This document shows, piece by piece, positions 31,815-39,502 of a stretch of 51,829 nt of DNA (the stretch's first letter is position 1; each line of letters begins with the position of its first letter). Location: the NCBI RefSeq assembly GCF_017329605.1, contig NZ_JAFMTY010000024.1, positions 1 to 51,829 on the forward strand, given 5' to 3'. The notes under the pieces were generated by a model. The model was not told the origin of the DNA and did not search any database. It was given only the letters and a program-made list of their open reading frames with translations. Source of the stretch: Alicyclobacillus fructus (lineage in GTDB: Bacteria; Bacillota; Bacilli; Alicyclobacillales; Alicyclobacillaceae). The translations under genes and the position numbers were made by a program.

Positions 31815-33455
31815 TCACATCGAGGTCATGATGTTGAGCGTGGAACCGCCCCAGGTGTATTTCAGGCCGAGATCGTTCAGGATTTTGGCCACATCCGACA
31901 TCGCCATGAACGTGGTGGGCTTGTGCGAATACGGATCGGTCAGAACCGCCCCGTTGGCCATGCCGACCACGTGTCCGTTGATGTCGAGCGTGATGTACCC
32001 GCCGTTGAACTTGGCGTTCCAGTTGTACGATCCGCCCGTTTGGATCATCCATTCGTGGCCGTTCCAGCTGTTGTGGATGTTCAGCTTGTCGAGCACCTGC
32101 ATCACGTACCAGATGGGGATGTACTGCTCGCTCTGATTCGTCGCCGGATTCACGCCCCAGACGCCGAGCGGCATCTCCCAGGCCTGGCCGTTCACCTCGA
32201 GCGAGATGCCGGTCCACGTCCAGGAGTCGCTCGCGCTCTCGAATTTCGTGGGGAACTGGCTCACAATGCCCGCCGCCAGTGAATCGCCGGTCATAAACAT
32301 ATGGTTGTAGGACATGGCGAACTCGTTGGCGGAATCCGCGTAGTCCTTGTTGACGTAGTCGTTAAACGTTGCCAACAGCTCGTCGATGTGCGTCTCCAGG
32401 CCATCCTCCACCGCCTGCACACTGAGGCTTGGGTCCTCGCTTCCGAGGAACTCCGCGAAGTGCACCTTGTAGTCCTCAAGCGCATTCACGGCCTGTTGGC
32501 GTCCGCTTGCGTCATTCTTCGCCGTGGCGACGACGTAGTTGACGAAGTCGTTGATGTGGTCCGCCCACAGCTGTTTGTACTCCGCACCCGCTTGCGATCC
32601 GTAAACCGAACCGTACGCGTTCGACAAATCATCCGTGTTCTGGTTCAGCACGTTGGCCAAGGCCTGGAAGTCACCCGCACCGCTGTAGCCCGCCTCCATG
32701 GCGAGGTTGGCGAGATCTGCGTGCAGGGCGAGCAATTGATCCATCGTGACGCGCAGGTTCGCGGCGGCCGTGTCGGGTGAAGCCGTTCCGAACTTTTGCG
32801 GGAACTGCTTGACGATGGCGCCCGCGAGCGCGTCTCCGACCATGAACATGTGGTTGTACGCCTCGACGAGTTCCTGCGCCATATCGGTGTAGTCTTTGTT
32901 GACGTAGTCGTTAAACGCGGTGAGGAGTTCCTGCACGTGCTGGCGAAGACCGTCCTGAACCGCCTGTTCGCTCAGGTACGGATTGGCCGATGCGAGGAAC
33001 TTGGCGAAGTTCTGCTCGTACTGTTGCAGAGCGTTGAGGGCCGCCTGCTGACCGGACGGATCGTTCTTCACGGTGGCCACGACGTAGTTCACAAAGTCCT
33101 GAATGTGTGCGCTCCACATCTGCTTAAACTGCGCTCCGGCTTGCGAACCGTACACCGAAGCGATGGCGCTCGAAAGCGCGTCCGTGTTTTGACTCAGCAG
33201 ATTCACCCAGTTGTTGTAGTCCGGCGCGTTGTCGTAACCCGCTTCCATCGCCTCGATGGCGAGCACGGCGTGTTGCGCGAGCAGGTTGTCGAGATCGACC
33301 CGCAGGTTGATGGCCGCGTTCGCGGTCACCGGCGCCGGCTTGACCGGCCACATGTTCGAATTGGTTGCCGCCATCGCGACGCTGGACGTCCCTCCGAGTG
33401 CGATCATGCAGGCTGCGGAAGCGCCGAGCCACTTGGTTTTGTTTTTCATCATCAC
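31815..33455 (-). CDS. Secreted tandem-repeat protein with copper-amine-oxidase-like N-domain fold
   Basis: 546 aa. Residues 1-29 are a Sec signal ending in SVAMA. Two tandem copies of a ~173-residue unit follow (residues 50-222 and 233-405, offset 183), each with NLRVxxDxLLA, EAGY, NTDxLS, VYGSQAGAxxKQxW, DFVNYVVAT and FNDYVNKDY. They are predicted all-helical, possibly coiled bundles. Residues ~410-546 resemble the repeat found at the N-terminus of copper amine oxidase-like proteins. I do not recognise the repeat family or function. GTG at 33455 is 8 bases after GGAGGG and overlaps the DoxX-like stop (GTGA); ATG at 33452 is next. Confidence 0.75.
   Translation of the reverse strand: MMMKNKTKWLGASAACMIALGGTSSVAMAATNSNMWPVKPAPVTANAAINLRVDLDNLLAQHAVLAIEAMEAGYDNAPDYNNWVNLLSQNTDALSSAIASVYGSQAGAQFKQMWSAHIQDFVNYVVATVKNDPSGQQAALNALQQYEQNFAKFLASANPYLSEQAVQDGLRQHVQELLTAFNDYVNKDYTDMAQELVEAYNHMFMVGDALAGAIVKQFPQKFGTASPDTAAANLRVTMDQLLALHADLANLAMEAGYSGAGDFQALANVLNQNTDDLSNAYGSVYGSQAGAEYKQLWADHINDFVNYVVATAKNDASGRQQAVNALEDYKVHFAEFLGSEDPSLSVQAVEDGLETHIDELLATFNDYVNKDYADSANEFAMSYNHMFMTGDSLAAGIVSQFPTKFESASDSWTWTGISLEVNGQAWEMPLGVWGVNPATNQSEQYIPIWYVMQVLDKLNIHNSWNGHEWMIQTGGSYNWNAKFNGGYITLDINGHVVGMANGAVLTDPYSHKPTTFMAMSDVAKILNDLGLKYTWGGSTLNIMTSM
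32241..32759 (-). repeat. Second protein repeat unit within the secreted repeat gene
   Basis: Encodes residues 233-405. The DNA still shows recent duplication: the 28 bases at 32341-32368 match 32890-32917 of the first unit at 27 positions, 549 bp away. Confidence 0.85.
32790..33308 (-). repeat. First protein repeat unit within the secreted repeat gene
   Basis: Encodes residues 50-222. See the second unit for the pairwise match; the spacer between units is residues 223-232. Confidence 0.85.
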
Positions 33456-34006
33456 TTTGACATCCCTCCATGGGTCCTGTGGAATCTTTCACTTTGATCT
33501 ACGGTGGAGCGGGAGATTTGGATCACTTCTTCTCTCGAATGTTCTTTGAGAAGCGCTATCATGAGCCCCATTTGAATCCAGAAGAGCACAAAGTCGACGG
33601 GGATGCCCTCATCGTACGGGTCCGACGGGTTGATAAAGTAGCTGCCGCCCTGAAAGAAGAAGAAGTTGAGCACCATGAAGCTGGCGACACCGAGCGCGGC
33701 TGCGGTGACGGCCCTTTCGACCAAGGACAGCGGACGAATGAGCGCCACAAGGCCGGCCATCAAAAGCGCAACGCCGCTCGCCAGCTCGCCTACCATCACG
33801 AGCCAGGCGAAGAACGCCGCATGTGGAACGAACACGTGATCCAAGAGCGAAGCGTAGAAGCGGTACGGCAAATCGTGTTCCGCTGACGCGAGCTCTGCGC
33901 CCAACCCGCGCACGAAACCGTGCGCAAGCACCTTGTTCACCCCGGAGACAAGCCATTCATAACCGACGACAAGCAGGATCCACGCCTGATACCGATGGAT
34001 TCGCAT
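33452..34006 (-). CDS. DoxX-family membrane protein (184 aa)
   Basis: Four-helix DoxX-like protein. The first helix region WILLVVGYEWLVSGVNKVLAHGF and the later AAFFAWLVMVGELASGVALLMAG match the family pattern of a long amphipathic start, then an acidic/gly-rich second helix. Family members are linked to quinone-, thiosulfate- or redox-linked membrane complexes, but roles are mostly unknown. ATG at 34006 follows GGAGGGG. Its stop overlaps the secreted repeat protein's start, implying equal production. It follows the anti-sigma gene's terminator, so has its own promoter. Confidence 0.7.
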   Translation of the reverse strand: MRIHRYQAWILLVVGYEWLVSGVNKVLAHGFVRGLGAELASAEHDLPYRFYASLLDHVFVPHAAFFAWLVMVGELASGVALLMAGLVALIRPLSLVERAVTAAALGVASFMVLNFFFFQGGSYFINPSDPYDEGIPVDFVLFWIQMGLMIALLKEHSREEVIQISRSTVDQSERFHRTHGGMSK

Positions 34007-34091
34007 CCCCAACCCCTCCTCCTGGGCGCCACTCGCCTAGGAATACGCGCACCGCGGTCATCTGGATCAGCCCCGATGGCCAGTTCGCATT

Positions 34092-34124
34092 AAAAAAGCG
34101 CTGCCCGGAACTCGGACAGCGCTT
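34092..34124 (-). terminator. Terminator after the anti-sigma gene
   Basis: On the minus strand AAGCGCTGTCCG and CGGGCAGCGCTT form a stem with one wobble, followed by six T residues. Confidence 0.85.
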
Positions 34125-34185
34125 ATGCGATCAGCTGGAGAACGTCTTGAAAACATGGTGTGAGTGGCCATCCGCAGCTTTGCCC

Positions 34186-34974
34186 TCACGTCGACAGCTG
34201 CGCCTTGAACACCATAGTGCCGAGCGGCCGGACGTCGATGGCCTTCGGCTCGAGCGTTACGGCCACGATGTTCACCTGCTCATTCGGCATGAGCGACGCG
34301 AACACGGCGTTCCCCTGCGCATCCGGCACAAACACGCCGGCGGATTGCGGGGGCTGGCCTTGGTGAATCACCCAGACCTGGTACACCTGAGAACCCTCGG
34401 GCCGCTTCAACCCGTGAAATCGAATCAGCATTTCCTTGCCCTGCGGCGAATCGATGACCCACATCTGCGCGCTTCCCATCCCCGCGGTCGGCGCCAGCTG
34501 AATCTGGGTTTTCACCTGCCCAATCGCTTCGGACGGCGCAACGCGGTGCAGTGCCCAGCCAAGCCCCGCCGCGACGAACACCAGCGCAGCCCAGGGCGCC
34601 ATCCACCAAGCCCGCATGCGGCGGCGTCCCCTGCGCGCGGACCACGGTGGCACGGTCGACGCATTCGGTGCGGACGTCGTGCTTTCGCGCGAAACCTCCG
34701 CTCGTTCCTTCGCCACTTCCGGCGACGCGGCGGCCCGTTCGGCATCGGCGTCGATCTCCGCAAGCACGGCGGTCAGGACGCGATCGCGCATCCCGGAAGG
34801 CGGCTCCACTTCGTCGAAGTCGTACAACATGGCGTCGGTGATGGGTTTCATGCGGGCCCACTCGGCCTGACACTCCGCGCACGTGGCGAGATGTTCCTCG
34901 AACGCCACGCGGTCGGCGTCATCCAGCCCGCCGAGGGCGTAGAGCGCACACAGATCGCACATCTTGTCAGCCAC
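34186..34974 (-). CDS. RskA-like anti-sigma factor
   Basis: 262-aa membrane regulator of the sigma factor encoded just upstream. The N-terminal zinc-binding anti-sigma domain shows HLATCAECQ (HxxxCxxC) after CDLCALYALGGLDD. A single helix spans ~122-142. The extracytoplasmic C-terminal half has the RskA fold: YQVWVIHQGQPPQSAGVF. Regulated proteolysis by site-1/site-2 proteases would free the sigma factor. It overlaps the sigma gene by 8 bp. It ends before a strong terminator. Confidence 0.9.
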   Translation of the reverse strand: MADKMCDLCALYALGGLDDADRVAFEEHLATCAECQAEWARMKPITDAMLYDFDEVEPPSGMRDRVLTAVLAEIDADAERAAASPEVAKERAEVSRESTTSAPNASTVPPWSARRGRRRMRAWWMAPWAALVFVAAGLGWALHRVAPSEAIGQVKTQIQLAPTAGMGSAQMWVIDSPQGKEMLIRFHGLKRPEGSQVYQVWVIHQGQPPQSAGVFVPDAQGNAVFASLMPNEQVNIVAVTLEPKAIDVRPLGTMVFKAQLST

Positions 34975-35542
34975 GGCCCTCCACCTCCCATCCGACGCGC
35001 TCGAGTTCGTCGCGCAGTTTCTGCATCGCCAGGCGGGCGCGGCTCTTCACGGTGCCCAGAGACCAACCGAATCGCTCGGCGATCTCGTTCTGCGTGTACC
35101 CCTGAAAGTACATCCATTCCACGACCTGACGCTGCTCCTCGGGAAGCTTGGCAAGCGCCTGACGGATGCGGGATCGCAGATCGCTTTGTTCCGCCAGGCG
35201 ATCCGGCGTGGGGCCGTGATCCGCGAGAACGGGAAACAGATCTTCTCCAGACTCGTGCTGCTGGCGTCGCTCCCGGCGGTGAAGGTCGATGGCGGACCTG
35301 CGCGCGATGGTCAACAGCCAAGTCGACACCTTGCCGAGCGCGGGGTTGTACGCATGCGCCTGACGCCACACCTTGACGAACACGTCCTGCACAATCTCTT
35401 CGGCGTGCGAGACGTCCCCGGTCACGCGGTACGCGAAGCTGTACACGAGGCGCGCAAACCGATCGTACAGGGCCTCGAGCGCGTCGCGCTGCCCGCGCGC
35501 GATGGCGGCAAGCAGCATGTCGTCGGACAGCTCACCGTTCAT
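34967..35542 (-). CDS. ECF sigma factor (SigK-like)
   Basis: 191-aa extracytoplasmic-function sigma factor. Region 2 includes RLVYSFAYRVTGDVSHAEEIVQDVFVKVW; the core-RNAP and -10 recognition part is typical. Region 4 has PEEQRQVVEWMYFQGYTQNEIAERFGWSLGTVKSRARLAMQKLR. Linked to its RskA-like anti-sigma, it matches the SigK-RskA pair of actinobacteria and other bacteria. ATG at 35542 follows AGGAGAGTGGAC; codons further upstream lack a site. The targets are unknown; a sigma-A promoter at 35589-35617 drives it. Confidence 0.92.
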   Translation of the reverse strand: MNGELSDDMLLAAIARGQRDALEALYDRFARLVYSFAYRVTGDVSHAEEIVQDVFVKVWRQAHAYNPALGKVSTWLLTIARRSAIDLHRRERRQQHESGEDLFPVLADHGPTPDRLAEQSDLRSRIRQALAKLPEEQRQVVEWMYFQGYTQNEIAERFGWSLGTVKSRARLAMQKLRDELERVGWEVEGRG

Positions 35543-35588
35543 GTCCACTCTCCTCAAACGGACGATGGAGTTGGTTGTGCTGTCACGT

Positions 35589-35617
35589 ATGATAGTGGAA
35601 GCCGCTGCGCGGGACAA
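35589..35617 (-). promoter_or_regulatory. Promoter of the sigma/anti-sigma genes
   Basis: On the minus strand: TTGTCC (35612-35617), 17 bases, TATCAT (35589-35594). A GTGACA...CGTC pattern downstream could be an ECF-type autoregulatory promoter but is weak. Confidence 0.6.
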
Positions 35618-35839
35618 GGTGGACGCCATGGCTCGCCGCCCCTCGACTCTGACGTGGCGTTTCATGAAGTCATACGCAGAGAAATGGATGTGGGATCAGT
35701 CGGGGGCCGCGAAAGGAAAACGGGGCGTTGGGAGGAAGCGCCGCGAGAGCGGACGCGATAGGGAGAGAATCGCGAAGGGTCGCTGGGCTTCTGAGCGGGG
35801 ACGACACACGCCTCCTCCCCGTGGGCGATATTCAAAGTC

Positions 35840-35864
35840 CCCGCGGGGCGACGTGCCCCGCGGG
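35840..35864 (-). terminator. Terminator of the mtl-pts operon
   Basis: Perfect 10-bp CCCGCGGGGC/GCCCCGCGGG stem about 35 bp past the ptsI stop. The downstream tail on the minus strand (GACTTTGAAT) is short. Confidence 0.65.
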
Positions 35865-35898
35865 ATCTTCGTTGCCGAACGCATCGAACGGAAGGGCC

Positions 35899-37605
35899 TC
35901 AGCCTTCCACCAGCCGCAGCACATCCGCCTCGGTATCCGCCTCGAGCGCCCGGGCCGCCAACGCCTTTGCATCCTCATAACGGGTGCTGCGCACGACGTC
36001 GCGCACCTTGAGAATGGAACCCGCGCTCATGCTGAATTCGTCCAGCCCGAGGCCCAAAAGAATGGCCGTCGCGCGCGGATCTCCCGCCAGCTCGCCGCAC
36101 ATGCCGACCCATTTGCCATGCGCGTGCGCGCCGTCAATCACCATCTTCACCAGCCGCAGCACGCTTGGGTTGAGCGGCTGATACAAATGGGCAATGCGCT
36201 CGTTCAACCGGTCGCATGCGAGCGCGTACTGGACGAGATCGTTCGTGCCGATGGAGAAAAAGTCGACCTCCCTCGCCAGGCGATCCGCCACCACGGCCGC
36301 GGCGGGAATTTCGATCATGATGCCGACTTCCAGGTGGTCGTCGAACGGCACGCCCTCGCGGCGCAGCGACGCCTTGACCGCCTCGAGTTGGGCCTTGGCC
36401 GCCCGCACCTCCTCCACCGTCGCGATCATCGGGAACATCACGCGCAGCTTGCCGTAGTGGGAGGCGCGCAGAATGGCGCGGAGCTGAGTCTGAAACAGAT
36501 CGGTCCGGTCCAGGCAGACCCGAATGGCTCGGTAGCCGAGGAACGGATTGTCCTCCTGCGGCAGGCCGAGATACGGGATGCCCTTGTCTCCGCCGACGTC
36601 GAGCGTGCGGATGATCACCGGGCGCCCGGCCATGGCCTCCGCGACCTCCCTGTAGGCTGCGAACTGCTCGTCCTCGGTGGGCGGCGTCTCCCGGTTCATG
36701 TACAGAAATTCGGACCGGAACAGGCCGATGCCCTCGCCGCCCTGCGCCAGCACCTGCGCCACCTCGGCGGGCGTCCCGATGTTCCCCGCGATTTCCACCC
36801 GGCGGCCGTCCGGCGTGACCGACGCGGCGTCGCGCAGCGCGGCAAGCCGCGCCCGCTCTCCCTGCTGGCGCTCCATCTCCCGGGCGAAGCGCGCCAAGTC
36901 GTCCTCGCCCGGATCCACCACAACCAGGCCCTCACCGCCGTCGACCGCGATGCGCTGACCCGACTGCACGCGGGCGGTGATGTCGCCGAGGCCCACCACG
37001 GCCGGAATGCCGAGCGATCTCGCCATGATGGCGGTGTGCGACGTGCGTCCGCCCACATCCGTCACAAACGCGCGCACGAGCGCGGCGTCCAGTTGCACCG
37101 TGTCGGACGGGGCGAGATCGCGCGCCACCAGGACGACGGGCTCGGAGATGTCCGCGAGATGGTGGCCTTCGGCGCCCTGCAGGCGGCGCAGGAGGCGGTT
37201 GCCCACGTCGCGCACGTCGGCGGCGCGCTGGCGCATGTACTCGTCGTCCAGCCCCTCGAAGATGCTGGCGAGCATGTCGATCACGCTCTTGACCGCCCAC
37301 TCGGCGTTCACGCGCTCCGCCTCAAGGTACTGGCGAATTTGCCCCACGAGCTCGGGATCGTCCAACATCTGCGCGTGCGCGACGAAGAGCTGCGCCTCCG
37401 CTTCCCCCATCTTCTCGAGCGCCGTCTGGCGGAGCGCCTCGAGCTCCTGCTTGGCGGCGGCGATGGCCTGCTCCACGCGCGCCCACTCCGCCGCCGGATC
37501 GGCACCTTCCACGCGCTCGACGGACAACGCCGCCGGCGCCATCACCCAGGCCTTGGCGACGGCCACGCCGTCCGACGCGGCCACGCCGCGATACACCGTG
37601 CCCAT
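35899..37605 (-). CDS. ptsI: PTS Enzyme I (phosphoenolpyruvate-protein phosphotransferase)
   Basis: 568 aa, cytosolic. Transfers phosphate from PEP to HPr. The N-terminal domain has the phosphohistidine in GGRTSHTAIMARSLGIP; the C-terminal PEP-binding barrel has SEFLYMNRETPP, RTLDVGGDKGIPYL and FSIGTNDLVQYALACDR. ATG at 37605 follows TGAGGTGA, which overlaps the ptsH stop; the GTG at 37614 is too close to that site. In most Firmicutes ptsHI is a separate operon, but here it ends the mannitol operon, directly after ptsH. Confidence 0.96.
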   Translation of the reverse strand: MGTVYRGVAASDGVAVAKAWVMAPAALSVERVEGADPAAEWARVEQAIAAAKQELEALRQTALEKMGEAEAQLFVAHAQMLDDPELVGQIRQYLEAERVNAEWAVKSVIDMLASIFEGLDDEYMRQRAADVRDVGNRLLRRLQGAEGHHLADISEPVVLVARDLAPSDTVQLDAALVRAFVTDVGGRTSHTAIMARSLGIPAVVGLGDITARVQSGQRIAVDGGEGLVVVDPGEDDLARFAREMERQQGERARLAALRDAASVTPDGRRVEIAGNIGTPAEVAQVLAQGGEGIGLFRSEFLYMNRETPPTEDEQFAAYREVAEAMAGRPVIIRTLDVGGDKGIPYLGLPQEDNPFLGYRAIRVCLDRTDLFQTQLRAILRASHYGKLRVMFPMIATVEEVRAAKAQLEAVKASLRREGVPFDDHLEVGIMIEIPAAAVVADRLAREVDFFSIGTNDLVQYALACDRLNERIAHLYQPLNPSVLRLVKMVIDGAHAHGKWVGMCGELAGDPRATAILLGLGLDEFSMSAGSILKVRDVVRSTRYEDAKALAARALEADTEADVLRLVEG

Positions 37606-37615
37606 GTGCGTCACC

Positions 37616-37885
37616 TCACTCGCCGAATCCGGATGCGACGAGATCGCAGAGCGCGTTCACAGCCTGTTCCGCGTCTTCGCCCTCCGCCTCAATCTTGATG
37701 ACGGTGCCCTGCCCAATGGCGAGCGACAACAGCCCCAGAATGCTCTTGGCGTTGATTCGCTTGCCCTTGGCCTCGAGGTAAATCTCCGACTGAAACTTGT
37801 TCGCCTCCGCCACAAACAGCGAAGCTGGCCGCGCATGCAGCCCGGAAGGGTTCTTCAGTTCGATCTCTCGTTGTGCCATTGCCAT
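37616..37885 (-). CDS. ptsH: HPr phosphocarrier protein
   Basis: 89-aa HPr. It carries the catalytic histidine in PSGLHARPAS and the regulatory Ser46 region INAKSILGLLSL, so it can be phosphorylated by HPr kinase and serve CcpA. ATG at 37885 is selected because AGGAGGT is 8 bases upstream; ATG at 37891 and 37879 are in frame. The gene is 35 bp after mtlD and 10 bp before ptsI. HPr-P would feed the mannitol EIIA encoded in this operon and other PTS permeases. Confidence 0.95.
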   Translation of the reverse strand: MAMAQREIELKNPSGLHARPASLFVAEANKFQSEIYLEAKGKRINAKSILGLLSLAIGQGTVIKIEAEGEDAEQAVNALCDLVASGFGE

Positions 37886-37920
37886 CTCCATAACCTCCTG
37901 TGCGTGTTTTCGTCTCATCC

Positions 37921-39072
37921 TCAGCGGAACTGGGCCTTCAACGCTTGGTACGCCGACACGACGCCCTCCAAAAGCGGCCCATCCAGGCCACACACCTTGC
38001 GCGCCGCGCCCTCCACGCCGATCTCGGCGATGAGCCGCCCAAGCTCGACCGAAGCCTCGTCCTGGTCATCGTCGTAGCAAAGCGCCGACGCGATGGCGCG
38101 CTGAATGGCCTGCGCCTCGCAACCCGCCTCGGCCGCGGCCATCAGGGGACCCATCAGGCGCTCGCCCGGCGCCAGCTTGCGCAGGGGATCGCGCGCGACG
38201 CGGCCGACGTGATCGACCACGTATGGATTCGCGAAGCGCGCGCGCACCTTGTCGGCGTACGCGGCGAGATGGCCGAGGTCAAATTCGGCATACCGGTGCG
38301 CGAGCCCCCGCGCGGCTTCCTGCTGAAACTGCGCCGCGTGCTGCCGGATATCCGCATGCGACAGCGCCTCGCCGATGGTCCGGATGCCGTAGAGATGCGC
38401 CAGGTACGCGATGGCGGCGTGCGCGCCATTGACGAGGTACAGCTTGCGCTGCAGATACGGATCGAGGTTCGACACCCACGAGATGCCGGACGGCGCGCCG
38501 GGCACGGGGCTTCCTTCCACGACCCACTCGTAATACGACTCGACCACGCAGTCGAGCGGCTCCTCGGCGTGCTCCTCGCGGTTGGGCGCGATGCGATCCA
38601 CCGCGGCATCGAGGAAGCGGACGCGCGCGTCCACGAACGAGCGCACCGCGTCGTCGGCGAGCCGAAGGACGTGATCGCGCAGTTGCGACGTCGCGCGCAC
38701 CGCGTTTTCGCAGGCGATGACGATCACGTCACCGCCGCGATCCGCCTGCATGCGGAGGCGGAACCCTTGCACCAGCACCTCGGCGACCGCCGCCAGGTGC
38801 CGCACGCCGACGGCGGTGGTGATCCAGTCGCTCTCCGCCGCGAGCTCGGCGCAGCGCTCCGAATCGAGCAGACACGCGTCGACACCTTCCACCTCGACGA
38901 CGCGCTTCTCCTCGCCGAGCTCGATCACGCGGTAGCGCCGCTTCTCAGCGATGTCCCGCACAAGACCCGGCACCACATCCGCAAACGTCACCTGAAATCC
39001 CGCGTCCACGAGCAGCCAGCCGATGAACCCCCGGCCGATGTTGCCCGCGCCAAAGTGCAGCGCCCGCTTCAT
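37921..39072 (-). CDS. mtlD: Mannitol-1-phosphate 5-dehydrogenase
   Basis: Oxidises mannitol 1-phosphate to fructose 6-phosphate with NAD+ (383 aa; family ~380). The N-terminal Rossmann motif is HFGAGNIGRGFIGWLL. The helical C-terminal half has the conserved Lys-containing KLYLVNGAHAAIAYLAHL and the downstream DLGHLAAYA region. ATG at 39072 overlaps the mtlF stop (ATGA). It is the last mtl gene before ptsH. Confidence 0.96.
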   Translation of the reverse strand: MKRALHFGAGNIGRGFIGWLLVDAGFQVTFADVVPGLVRDIAEKRRYRVIELGEEKRVVEVEGVDACLLDSERCAELAAESDWITTAVGVRHLAAVAEVLVQGFRLRMQADRGGDVIVIACENAVRATSQLRDHVLRLADDAVRSFVDARVRFLDAAVDRIAPNREEHAEEPLDCVVESYYEWVVEGSPVPGAPSGISWVSNLDPYLQRKLYLVNGAHAAIAYLAHLYGIRTIGEALSHADIRQHAAQFQQEAARGLAHRYAEFDLGHLAAYADKVRARFANPYVVDHVGRVARDPLRKLAPGERLMGPLMAAAEAGCEAQAIQRAIASALCYDDDQDEASVELGRLIAEIGVEGAARKVCGLDGPLLEGVVSAYQALKAQFR

Positions 39073-39497
39073 GGCGCACTCTCCAGAATGGCCACGATCT
39101 CGTCCGGCGACGACGCCTGGACCAGCCTCGTCACGTTCGCCTCATCCATGCAGACCGTGGCAATTCGAGACAAAAGCTCCATGTGCTCCTCGCCCTTGCC
39201 CGCAATCCCGATGACCAGATGCGCCCGCTCGCCGCCGAAATCCACCCCGTCCGGGTACTGAGCCACGACAATCCCCGACGCGCGGATGTACTTCACCGAA
39301 TCCGGCATGCCGTGCGGAATGGCGATCCCGTTGCCGATGTACGTGGTGGTCGAAGCCTCGCGCTCGATCATGCTGTCCACGTACGGCGCCTCCACGTGGC
39401 CGAGATCGACCAGCATCCGGCCCACCCGCCGGATGGCGTCCTCCTTCGGCTCTGGGCGCAGGTTGAGCGCCACATGGCGCGCGTCCAATGTCACCAT
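39069..39497 (-). CDS. mtlF: Mannitol-specific PTS EIIA component
   Basis: 142-aa cytosolic EIIA of the mannitol/fructose class. The active histidine is in IGNGIAIPHGMPD; PDGVDFGGERAHLVIGIAGKG is also typical. It passes phosphate from HPr to the IIB domain of the permease. ATG at 39497 has GGGGGAG about 9 bases upstream; upstream ORF is shadow. Gap of 5 bp after mtlR, 4-bp overlap with mtlD. Confidence 0.95.
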   Translation of the reverse strand: MVTLDARHVALNLRPEPKEDAIRRVGRMLVDLGHVEAPYVDSMIEREASTTTYIGNGIAIPHGMPDSVKYIRASGIVVAQYPDGVDFGGERAHLVIGIAGKGEEHMELLSRIATVCMDEANVTRLVQASSPDEIVAILESAP

Positions 39498-39502
39498 CTT
39501 AT

